Origin: Haliotis asinina
Lineage: Eukaryota; Mollusca; Gastropoda; Lepetellida; Haliotidae
DNA: 64,000 nt
Direction of reading: 5' to 3'
Assembly (NCBI RefSeq): GCF_037392515.1
Contig: NC_090290.1
Span: 36,481,253-36,545,252 of the forward strand
Of the stretch, positions 1 through 12,632 are shown piece by piece; position 1 is the stretch's first letter; each line of letters starts with the position of its first letter. A program made the position numbers and the translations under genes. The notes below the pieces were generated by a model. It made no database searches. It was not told the DNA's origin and was given only the letters and a program-made list of their open reading frames with translations.

Positions 1-564
1 TGCGGGACAAATCAGGGCTTGCAACCAAGCCTATTTTGTCACCGTTTGAAAGTTTGAAAGTTCTGAACATATCTCACCATAATACACTGTGGAAGCTTTA
101 ATGGCCCATGAATGTTGCGCTTGCAACTTTGATCAAACAACGTTTGAGCAAGACACATGTTACGCCCTATTGGCTCGATTGTACGGCAGGAGCTATGTGA
201 TCAAACACTGAAGTTGTTGAAATACTGGTCGACAAAAAGAGACTACAGAAATTGAAGTCATCCTGTTTGTCATAAAATGGCGCGGACCGACTTCGTCATT
301 CTGAATCTGTATGCATCGAGGCAAACATAAAACAGACTGCATATCTAGTATTTTTACATCATATGCGTTTACATGCACAAAGAAACGCATCAGAAGGATG
401 GGCTACTCCAGTCGCCACAATAAGCAGGCTTACGTCATGTCCACGCGCCCAAACCCAAAGTTTTACCCAGATGTTATCAATGCATGTTACGGGTATGCTA
501 GTCGTTGCATGCAGTGCATTATTTTTCAGGATTCTACATAAAAAGTTATCAATTCCTTAGTCAG

Positions 565-637
565 AAGGAACACCAGGAACCAACGGTTGTCAAGGAATCC
601 CTGGCAACGGCTCTTGTTGATGGAAACAACATGTTAG
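565..637 (+). CDS. LDH2-like gene, first exon in window
   Basis: Encodes KEHQEPTVVKESLATALVDG and NNMLG, matching the family segment before the first dinucleotide-fold region. Donor GGTACGT; ends in phase 1. The acceptor may be the AG at 563-564 (chosen) or at 559-560, since the preceding exon is not in the window. Confidence 0.8.
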
Positions 638-2789
638 GTACGTTCATGTGTAGTCTACAAAGCACATTTTCAATAAAGCAATGTACACTTTAATGTTTAG
701 ACGTTCTGTATGCAGCCATAAAATGTCGCACCTTCTCACATGTTTAGACCCTCGACGTGGATCCGGGTTGGAATTGGCCTTCCCTAAACCACGGTTGTCA
801 TAAGAGGCGAATAACGGGATCGGATGGCCTGTCTCGCATCTTCGAAAAGCCAAGAACGGCGGCACACATTCACTAACAGATCTTAGTGACGGACTGAAGA
901 AATAAGTCCCACATAACTTCTTTTGATTTTGCTAGCAATGAGAAATATATCAGTTTATTCCCAAAGAAAGTAAGAAAGAATGAAATCCGACTTAGATTTG
1001 ACTACCCGAGGACGGTTCCTTCGGTTATTTTTCATTCTTTCTCCCTTTTGTACAAAAACAGAGAGATCATTCGAAAAGGTATGGTAAAATGTCGAGAGAA
1101 GAACAATGATGCATACTACTTGCACTTGTGTGACAGAATATCTTCAGAGCTCGTCAATAATACGTGGTCATCACTGATTCGAGCAAGTGGGCGCCAATAT
1201 CCATTAAATCAAGTAATATAAATAGAGGATACTGAACGACCTCCTGTGCAATACCAGTTTTGATAAAACGAGTTTATGGTTTGGTATGAAACGAGCGAAA
1301 GCGAGTTTGATACTAAATCTATAACGAGTTTAATAAAATAAATCTGTAGGAGATGCTCGATATATGTTAATACACATTAATCTGAAATGGTCAACTTAGG
1401 TCCCCCAGACACGGAAACCATTTCCTATGTGACTGTTTCAGTCTTTGTTTTAGAGTTTACATCCATGTGTTTCATTTACGTTTAGAATCTACAGTTATGT
1501 GTTATATTTACCATTAGAGTCTACTATCATGTGTTTCATTCACCATTAGACTCGTGTGTTCAACTATACTACCCATCTAAAGTTTAGACTCACTAGTGTA
1601 AATGTAGCCGCATACTTCAGTCAACTGTTCGAAACTAAATTTTGCAAAATATTCCATACTGCTTACAGGTACTGTTTATACATGAACTGATGTATAACAA
1701 AACAAATTCGTAACGCTGACAAGATTATTGTCATGCACACACGATATTTGCCCATGCTTTTCAGCAATTTAATTAATCATCCTCGTGCATTTAATCTGCA
1801 TAATGTTGTGCAGTTGTTTCCCCCAAGTTGGTGGAGAAATGAATCTTCGTTGTAACCATGTATACATGTATAACATATAGTGGTCTTTTAAGTAAGTCTG
1901 GACTTTTGATGGGTAGTATAAATGTTGCCTATTGCTTTCATGTGTTTACCGAATGTTGTACTTTACTGCCTCGCGTTCAGTTTCCCTTATTGTTACTCGT
2001 TGCGGTTAGTTCACTGTTACATATTGCCCTTCGTTACATTTTTCTATTGTGCGCTGGATATTTCAGAGGTTGTTGCACATTAGTCACAATCTGCGTACAC
2101 AAACGTGTCTATCGGAGGCAATCTATGCGTAATTATAGCCTTATACTTATACAAACAACTATGTTGACAATCTCTGTGTATGCGAGAGTGAGAGCGAGAA
2201 TACCCATAACTGCAATTAGATGTAGGTCCGCGTCACCCAAACACACACACACACACAAATAACACTTTGTAGTAACACTGCGTTGGTGTCATAAATATGG
2301 ATTGACGTGCATTTCTACTATCTAACGTCCTGCATACCCAAACATTTCTCAGTCTAATAACCACACTTCATAATCGGAACCATCAGGGGATTCTAAGTCC
2401 TACGTAGGAGATAGTATGCCCTACGTAGGGGATAGTGACACCCAAAAACATGGCCGTGGCTCTACTACGCTTACGCGTAATCCCTACACTGTTTTGAACA
2501 CGAATTAAATTTCCCTCCGGCTTGTATGGTTTTAATCGCTGTAATTTAAGTGCTATGTGTTTTCATCATACATACAAACACCTGCGTTTTCTGTTTCCTG
2601 GTAATGTATACTGATATGTTTCAGGGCCGGTGGTTGGCAGATTTTGTATGAATCTCGCCATAAGAAAGGCCAGGAGCACAGGTGTGGGGTTGGTGTCAGT
2701 TTATAGTAAGTTGTACGTGTGCATCACCATTGGTTGCAAGGATCCGCTGTTCGACGACACGCATGCTCGATTAGCCCAGTGACTGATAC

Positions 2790-2874
<85 letters not shown>

Positions 2875-5800
2875 TCTATTTATTTATCTATCTATTTATT
2901 TATCTATTTATCTTTAATTTATAATTTATTGATTTATTAATTTATTTATTTATTCATTTTTTATTTTATATGTATTTATTTAGGAGTCTGTGGCGTAAGG
3001 CAACATAAACTGACGTGATGTGGCGTAACGTGACGTGACGTGATGTGTTAGTACTTTCCGAAACCTTGCATAATGACAATAGGCAGACATTTGTGTTGTC
3101 ATTATATAGAAAAACGACATTTATGTGCTGATTTGATAAATTTAGCACAATTCATTAAAAGTAACTTCTCTTTAGAAGTTATTAACTTTATGAGATTACA
3201 ATCATTTGTTAAATTATTCCATAGCGGTAATATGTTTGTCGTAGCGTTGCATATTTATCACATTAGGAAATAGGAAGTGGACCTCGTCTTCATGTCTATT
3301 CCTATTACACATCTTACAAATTACATCTGAGTTCATAGTTTCCTTCCACTTAATATTACATCGTAAACGTAATACATGCAATGTAAGTCTCTTACATTAA
3401 TTCTTACAATGTGATTATCAAGAGGCAATGATGACAGAATAACTGAATGATTCCGTTATATAGCTACTGATATTTTGCTTTGAATAATCAATTAATCTCA
3501 TCTTAAATAATCCAGTCAAAGTATATAATTATAAAATTGTTTTGGATAACGATCATGAGACATTCTTAATAGTTTACACCAAAATGTAACACGTCTAAGA
3601 TGATTATCATTCTACATCCATACTATACCATCCACATTCAGCTAATTCAGCATTACTTGATGTATGTTTACAAAAATTTGTTATGAAAATTATCAATAAC
3701 ACTTCTTTTCTGAAATCTCCACAACTCTGTCCCGTACAGTAGTATTGGTTTTATTTTACAGTGAAAAAAATAACTAACGCATGAACAGGAATATTTCTAA
3801 AATTATGTTGTAACTGATTTATAAGTAATAAGGCTTCACTGGCTTTTGCCACAAGCGTCTTAGTGCAAACAGTCCAAGGCAACCTAGTAGAAAACATGAT
3901 ACCAAGATGATGATGATATGTAGACATCCTTGTCTTACTCCACTTAAGCAGTCAAAATACCGTTTTATAGAAGTACCAGATATTCTAACAGACGCTTTTA
4001 TTTTAGCGTACATAAACCAGCATCAACTTTCCACCAACCCCTTTTTCACAACTGAAAACCATAACAAAACCAACCATAACAGAAAAATTTACCCTCACCG
4101 TTAGACAGCTATTTTCATTTTATTTATTTATTTTATTTTTTTTTTATCATTGAAATTCAGAGATAAAAATTGAAAATAGAAATAGACTGAGGACACATCC
4201 TTGTCTCACTCCACTTAAGCAGTCAAAATACTGTGCTATAGAAGTACCAGATATTCTAACAGACGCTTTTATTTTAAAGTACATATTTTGTAAAACCAGC
4301 AGCAACTTTCCATAAACCCTTTTTTCATAACTGGAAACCATAACAAAGTTATATTAACCGAATCGAAAGCCTTTTTGAAATCCACATACAGAGAGAAATT
4401 GGCACTGGCACTTTACATCAGCCCTATTCAAAATAGATAAATGGAAATAGTAAATAGTAATTATGGTACTATGTTCAATACGTCATGCATATTGACAATA
4501 AAAAGCCTATGAGACATGCTAACTCCATAAAATGTGCATAGTATCCTTGCACATGATACTTAGATCCACTCAGCTTTAAAATGGGTACCCGTGAGGATGT
4601 GCTGGCAATGTGAATTTCAAGTTCATTGCGCCTGACAGGCAACATGGATGTATGATCCCCAGGGATTTGTAAACGTGAAAGTACGATAGTGTCCTATGAC
4701 CAGGGATAGTAATGTACGTAGCAGGCAATGTGCCTGGATATGAGCGTCATGTTCACGTACTCTTACTATAACTATTAACATCCTCATTAAAATATCAAAA
4801 TACATGACTGATTACTATTGCCCAGGACTAAAGCGCGTGTTTTCGTCTATTATCAATTTGGGTTATTACTTCACAAATCTTTCATTACGTAATACAAATA
4901 TAGATTGAGCTTTTGGAGACATTTTGAAAATAGATACGGGACATGTCCTGTCATAAATAATACCTGATATCTGAATAAAAGTTTCACTCGGCAAGAAAGT
5001 GTAGCTCATCTTCGACATATTTGCTGTAACAAAATTTACTAATCCTATTTTCTCGGGCAGGTGTAACTGTCTAGTTCTGTCAGCACAAGGTCTACTGAGA
5101 ACTATTTAGGACTGTTCCATTTCAGCCACGGGTTTTGTCTTAATATATACCCTTCCTTTACTTACTAAGTTATGGCTGTCTAAGTTTATGGAGATAACCG
5201 CCGAAGATCCAGGTTCAATATTCCACATGGGTTCAGTCTGTGAAGCCCATTTCTGGTATCCGTGACATTGCTGGAATATTGCTATTGCTAACAGATCATG
5301 TACAAGAACACCCACGCTCCCTCTAACCACCGTCGTAAATATTGCTGAGACGTTTTCACGGTCATTTCGCAGATCCATACTATGATAACTTTACTATGAT
5401 AACTTTACTATGTTAACTTTACTATGATAACTTTACTATGATAACTTTACTATGATTACTTTACTATGATAACTTTACTATGATAACTTTACTATGATAA
5501 CTTTACTATGATAACTTTACTATGATAACTTCATGTTGTATTATGACTCATGCATTCAACAATAAATATCTGTTTCTGCAGGATCGAACCATTTTGGGAT
5601 TGCGGCTCATTACAGTATGATGGCGATGAAGGAAGGGTTTATAGTAAGTCAAGTTTACTTATGTTGACTGCACGATATAACTACAAACCCCAGGGAGTAG
5701 CCTAGTGGTTGAAGTGTTGGGTCGTCACGCCTAGGACCTGGGTTCGATGGATGTAATAGCTCATAGGTACTTGTGTCATATTAGTATCCATTTATTTAAA

Positions 5801-8800
5801 CACCCGGCGAGATATTGGTAGAATATAGTTACAATCGACCTGAAAACATGCTTTCTCACTACAAATCACTACAACAGTGATAGGTTTGCAGTTTGGTAAC
5901 GAAATTTTGCAAGTGACTTCCAATTAATATGTTAGGAATTGCGCTCAACAACATTCTCACAGTTATTTTGCCCAGCCAGAAAAATAACAATAGAAACATA
6001 TCTAACACATGCTTCATGGACTCAGTGACTCACTCAGTGACTCACTCAGTGACTCACTCACTCGCCCTCTCACTCGATCGATCGATCAATCACTCAATCA
6101 CTCACTCAATCACTCAATCACTCAATGAACCATTTACATACTGTACACAGGCCCCAATTCACAAGTAATATCAGTACAAAGCTGTTTGTTCCGAACGACT
6201 TACCCCTTCGATGCTAAGCTTCTGGATCTTTGACCGATACTCGTACAGCGGGTTTACGAAGGCGAGAGGTGGTGTTTACTTACTGTAGCTTATACAGTAT
6301 GGTTCAAAATTATTGAGAATAGCTAAAGCATTTCATATTATTAAACGAGAACAAATCAGATAAAATTGAATGTATTGTGAAAGTGAACTGACCTTTTCAT
6401 GTTGTGTAGGTAACAATTTAATATTTTATCAAGTCTCCTTGAGCTTCACGGCACAGTCTAAGACGGGTAGGCATACTTCCTATCAGAGAGGTTAGTGTCT
6501 CGTGAGTTATGCTGTCCCAGTATCGGACCACTTCTCTCTTCATGTCTTCAATTTTTGTCAACCCCTTTTGATTCACACATTCCTTCATCATCCCCCAAAT
6601 GTTCTCAATGGGATTTAAGTCAGGACTATATGCAGGAAATGGTAATGCAGTCACATTTTTCTCCTGAAACCACTGCTTGGCATGTTTTGCGGTGTGTTTA
6701 GGATCATTATCTTGCTGCAAAATCCAGTCATTTCCATAAAACACATGTGCACTTGGAAGCAGAAAATTATCTAATATGTTAGTGTAGCGTTGACTTGTCA
6801 GATTTCCCTCAAACACACACAGCGGGGTCGTTCCTAATAAGGATATCCCTCCCCATACATGAAACTTTGGGCTGTATTTAGGTCGTCGATACAACGGTGC
6901 TGACGCAGACTTTGTCAATATTTTCACATTATTGGGATATACCCATATTGAGCTTTCATCAGTAAAAATCACATTTTCCCAGTCAAAGTTTTCATGTGCC
7001 AAACACCACTCAACACGCCTGTCTTTATGTTCTTGTTTCATGAGAGGAGAAAGAATTCCAGTCTTTTTCTCCCATCCAAGATCAATCAAATTTCTTCTAA
7101 CTGTAGATTTTGATACAACTGTTGATCCCCTTTCTATCATTTCATACCTGATGTTGGAGATGCTTGCCCTTTGCTTTTTAGACGCTAAAATTCCCAGCCG
7201 GACGCGATCTGAGAAGTCCAATTTTCTGGGTCTCCCTGCTCCTTTCTGATGCCCAAAATCCTTTCCCTCTTTAAAATTCTTCCTAATCCTATACACAGTA
7301 GAAAGAGGAGTTCCTGTTCTCTCTGCCAGTGTATTTACATCATCAATTCCTTGATTACACAACTCAAAAATCAACCTTCTTTTATCTTCAGCAGACATTG
7401 TTGACAGTGCTGAGGAAAATGACGTCTGCTACAAATTCAGGGGAGGTAACTCTAATTGTACTATACTCAGTAGGCCAAGATGAGTTACCTCCCTTATACC
7501 ATTACTTAGTTTTAAGTATCAGTGAATCAGTTGAGGTGTTAGGATAGCTCAAAGTAAGAAGAAAAATTCTCAATAATTATGAACCAGACTATAAATGCTT
7601 ACTGGCGGATGACCTTTGACGGATTCTCTCAATGAAATGACAGATACGCCGAATCAACGCGGTGACGGAGAACGCCCTTGTATTCCCAAGGATTTTGAAG
7701 CGCGAAATTAGGCCCACATTAAACTATGGTGGCTGAAAAGGGCTATCGCTTTCTCGCCTTAAACTGCGATTGCTAGAAAACGACAACACGAGAAGAGAAA
7801 GCGATAACAATAGAGGAGAAAGCGATAACGCGAGACGAAAAACGATAACGCGAAACAAGTAAACGATAGTACGAGACGTGAAAGCGATATTCCAGTCGAG
7901 AAAGCGATATTCCAGTCGAGAAAGCGATATTCCAGTCGAGAAGGCGATATACAACACGAGAAAGCGATATTCCAGTCGAGAAGGCGCTATACTAGTCGAG
8001 AAAGCGACAACGCGAGACGCGAAAGCGATACCATGGCACAAGAAAGCCATATACCAGGACGAGAAAGCGATGATCCTTACCACTCAGCATATAAACGCTG
8101 TCACGTGTGTAGTATTGTCTAGTTTACTCATCAAACAAATGTGCTCACCTAAAATCGGATGTGACAAAATTTATTGAATATCATGAAAGTTCTCAGGTTA
8201 CTTGACTAAAACTCGAAACACTCAAAACACAACGATTATACCTACATTTGACACGCATCCATTCAATAGTATTTGATGATGGCTTCACCTCTAACTCCAC
8301 GAGAGGATAGTTTACTTCGCCTGTTAGCTGGTCAACTTTTGTCACAATCGGACTTAGCTAGTTCCGCCACTTGAAAATATTTAACACGGACATAAACATT
8401 TCTAGCCCAAGCCTATTTAATGGCATTTTGTTTCAGATATGACTTTTACTAACTGCACTTTTGTGGGGAATTGAACCCGAGTCTATGCCGTGTTTTTCGT
8501 AAAGTAATAACAGCTTGTGAGTTCCTCCTGAATCATTTCAAAATTTATTGGCTTTATATATGATTTATTTTTGAAAATATTAATTATAGGTCACACCGCA
8601 TCGCATCGATGCATGAATTCTATGCAGAGCAGTTCCTGTATTTTTTTCTGAAATTAACTGCAGAGATTAATCTGCGAGCAAGAGGACTTACTTTTCTGGG
8701 TGATCATGATTTTCTAGCCCTGTCTACATATTGTTACCATAGATTAATTTTACTCCACTTGACGTTAGCTGTCGTTAATGAGCACTAGCCGAGTTTTCGG

Positions 8801-11800
8801 TTGCCAGAAGGATATCCTTTAACGCGTCGCAATTTAATTCTGGACTCCCAACTCATAAGCCCTTAACACTCCGCACTGTGGCCACTTTCTGACAAAGGAT
8901 TTGACAAAATTATAAAATGCAGTTGTAATGAATATTTGCTACGGATGAAAAAATAAAACATTTTTTTTCTCGAAAACTCAAATGGGCCTATAGGTCGGTC
9001 CATGGACAAACGTTTGGTGTCTCTAAGAATTCATGTTTTGGAGATTGTAAATGAATGAAAGTGTGTTTGTAAGTATCATGACTCATTTTGGTTTAATTCG
9101 GTTAATTTACAGTGATACTAAACCATCTCGTACATGGACGTAAAACGTTCCTTTGTTCTTGCAAATGAATGTCACTTACAAACAGAAGCTTCAAATGTTT
9201 GTATGACGTCATATCAGATCCATGATGTCATGAACAATGGATGGCCTCACTTTAGTTGTTGTCACAAAAACTATCATGAATGAAAAGATTGTACAGTAAG
9301 CCATATTGGTTCAAACATGCTGGAACTTTCATCCCAGGAGTACATACTTTGTGGTTAGCTGGTTACTTATATATGAATACAACTTTAGTGCCATATATTA
9401 CAAATGTTTTTTGGAGGGATGTTATATTGGCATGGGGTTTGTATCTATCAAAATGCTGTGATAAGATTACAAATACTTCCGACATAAAGACTCAATCACT
9501 ATGGTACAACTCTAATATTTAATATTTTTGTCGGTGGCAAATGGATAGAATATAGACGATGGAGAGGAAAGGGAATATATGTTTTGTTAAAGATATGTTT
9601 AATGAAAAGTGTGAAATCTATTTATTTAACAAATGTGTAGAAGCATATAATATAGAAACTAACTTTATCCAATATCAAGGAATCAAGTCAACAGTAGCGA
9701 GACATATTAACAAAATTTTGATTTATGACTACCAAGAAAGGACATACGGTCCAATCCTCCCATTTAATGTATACAACATAATCAATACACAAAACAGTAT
9801 TGAAGTGTTCTGTCAGATTTTAGTTTTTTGCTCCAGAATTTAGTACAGATGCACAAGAGAAATGCCAAAAGTGTTTGAATAGATTAATTGATAGATCAGA
9901 ACATGAAATCATTAATTTGATGTCTTTTAGATGTACTGAGAATGTGAAGATGAGATGGTTTCAGTTTAAGATAGTGAATAATATTTTAGCAACATGTAGC
10001 TTTCTGTACAAGATAGGAATATCTGAATCACACTTGTGTAATTTCTGTGGACAAGAATCAGAAACTATGGTACAACGTTGTTTGAACGTCCATGTGTAAT
10101 AAAAAAGGTATGGAAGGAAATTGAAAAATGTTTCAGAGAGTGAAATTAATTTTTCACTAGATAATATTATGTTTGGACTTAAAGACAAACACAGTAACTC
10201 ATTGTATGCTGTAATTCTGGTGGTTAAAGAAGCTATCTACAGAAAAAGCAGAAAGAGGCAAACTCTGATTATTAGACATATTAAAGGAAACATCATCAAA
10301 TATTATCTGGCAATAAGTGTGATAGCCTTTTGTAATTGTAATTATGACAGATTCTTTAGCTTCTGGTCCTCCTTCCACACATTATTTGCTAAAGATTAAC
10401 TTTATCAACAGACTTGTAGAACATGTCACACTTCATATATATGCTTAGTTGACCATTTTACATATTTGTGAACGTCGTGATATTTGACAATGTGATTAAA
10501 GAAACACTGTAGATGAGTGAGCTTTCTGTATATATGCACAGATGAGGTAAAGTCTGTAAACGTGTAACGCTCCATAAATATTCTTAGTTAACCAGTTTGC
10601 ATACTTGTGAGTAGCATAATATTTGACAGTGTGATTGAAGACAGACTGTACTTGTGTACTACGAAGCTACTTTGTACTGTGCTGCACAAATGAGGAAAGT
10701 TTGCAAACATGTAACACTCCATATGCATGATCAGTTTGACCATTTTTGTATACCTGTAAGCAGCATGATGTTGAAGTGATTAAAGAAGCACTGTACTTGA
10801 GTACTTCAAAGTTACCCATGCTGAACTGTACTGTTGAGGTAAAGTCTGTAAACATGTAACACTCAATATGCATGATTAGTTTGACCATTTTTGTATACTT
10901 GTGAACAGATTGATATTTGACAGTGTGATTAAAGAAACACTGTACTTGCGTACTTCAAAGTTACCCATGCTGAACTGTACTGTTGAGGTAAAGTCTGTAA
11001 ACATGTAACACTCAATATGCATGATTAGTTTGACCATTTTTTGTATACTTGTGAACAGATTGATATTTGACAGTGTGATTAAAGAAACACTGTACTTGCG
11101 TACTTCAAAGTTACCCATGCTGAACTGTACTGTTGAGGTAAAGTCTGTAAACATGTAACACTCAATATGCATGATTAGTTTGACCATTTTTGTATACTTG
11201 TGAACAGATTGATATTTGACAGTGTGATTAAAGAAACACTGTACTTGCGTACTTCAAAGTTACCCATGCTGAACTGTACTGCTGAGGTAAAGTCTGTAAA
11301 CATGTAACACTCAATATGCATGATTAGTTTGACCATTTTTGTATACTTGTGAACAGATTGATATTTGACAGTGTGATTAAAGAAACACTGTACTTGCGTA
11401 CTTCAAAGTTACCCATGCTGGCCTGTACTATTGCGGTAAAGTCTCTAAACATGTAACACTCTATATATACGTTTAGTTTGATCATTTAGCATATTTTGGA
11501 ACAGCATGGTATTGACAAAGTGAAACACTGTACTTGTGTATTACTGAACTACCTACACTGTGCTAACGATGTAAAGTCTGTAAACATGTAATAATTAATA
11601 TACACGCTTAGTTTGACCATTTTACATACTTATGAACAGTATGATTCTTGGCAATGTGATGTAGGATACACTGTACTTGTGTATGATGAAGCTACCTGTA
11701 TCGAATGTTATAGTGAGACAAATCTGTAAACATAATTCTGGGAATAAAAACATGAAAAGAAATAAAACAAAACTTTAATTGTTGTCGACAAGGAGTTGAT

Positions 11801-12601
11801 ATGACGTCACGATCACAATGAACACAGTGGAGCACTTGTTGTAACAGTAGTAAGAATGACAGAAAATAATGTCACAATGTTAAGTATTCGTGAAACTGTT
11901 TACACATCTGTTTACAGGGAATCGCATTGTGCAACGCAACACCTACAGTTGTCCCGACTAGAGCGAAACAGGTAATACATCTATCTCATTTTGACACCTG
12001 TTCATCTTTCCCGATGGGTGGTGTTGTAGCCTAGTGGTTAAAGCGTTCGGTCGTTCAGCCGAAGACCCGGGTTCGATTCCTCACATGGATACAGTGGTGA
12101 AGCTCCTTTCTGGTGTCCCAAACCGTGCTATTGTTGGAATATCGCCTAAACGGTGTAAAACCATACTCACTCACTCACTCACTCCTACAGAATCATTCAA
12201 TCTTCATGACAGATGATGATAGATTCATGTTGTTGTTGTTGTTATTTGTTGTGAATTTATGCATTGCGCGAAGAAGAACGAAGGAGTTATCTCCCTTAAC
12301 AAACAGCACACCCTGATGATCTGCGCGCTGAGCTCAATCCTAGACCTGAGTATGTTGCAAGAGTAACTTTTTTAAATTAGTAGAGATGTGAAGCTGTCCT
12401 TTCCTTGTGGTGTAAAAATGCACAATTCAGTTATTTTTCAGGGGGTGTTTGGCACCAACCCGCTCAGTGTTGCCGCGCCAGCGAACAACAACGACAGTTT
12501 CGTCCTCGATATGGCGACGTCAACAGTAGCCTTCGGAAAGGTACTTCTGCTGGTTATGACATCAATTCAAGAGACATGTTGGCGTCATGCACAGACGTGA
12601 C

Positions 12602-12632
<31 letters not shown>

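Larger units (their letters stand above)
9264..11771 (+). mobile_element. 5'-truncated LINE (L1/Tx1-like tail) carrying a 149-bp tandem array as its 3' region
   Basis: Flanked by a 15-bp direct repeat with one mismatch (ACTTTAGTTGTTGTC at 9249-9263, ACTTTAATTGTTGTC at 11772-11786), read as the target-site duplication. Between them: coding remnants of a LINE C-terminus (9280-10400), the tandem array (10440-11735) and an A-rich end (AATAAAAACATGAAAAGAAA). The order and flanks indicate one retroposed unit in sense orientation in the LDH2-like intron. Confidence 0.75.

Noticed and set aside
1858..2262. 134-codon plus-strand frame rich in Leu, Cys and Val
   Set aside because: Lies in an intron, no recognisable domain, ends in a CA repeat; membrane-like look is explained by T-rich sequence.
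2719..2940. Hydrophobic FIYLFIYL open frame
   Set aside because: Produced by the (TTTA)n microsatellite.
7724..8177. Overlapping open frames of about 100-120 codons on both strands
   Set aside because: Both come from the ~20-bp minisatellite; no motif, start context or splice support.
10667..11187. Minus-strand frames with a 50-residue internal repeat (MVKLIMHIECYMF)
   Set aside because: Translation of the 149-bp array; unit length drifts between 149 and 150 so the frame is not maintained.
12017..12100. tRNA-like sequence with A and B boxes
   Set aside because: No cloverleaf or anticodon arm fits, and the same sequence with the same tail recurs as a SINE; not a tRNA gene.
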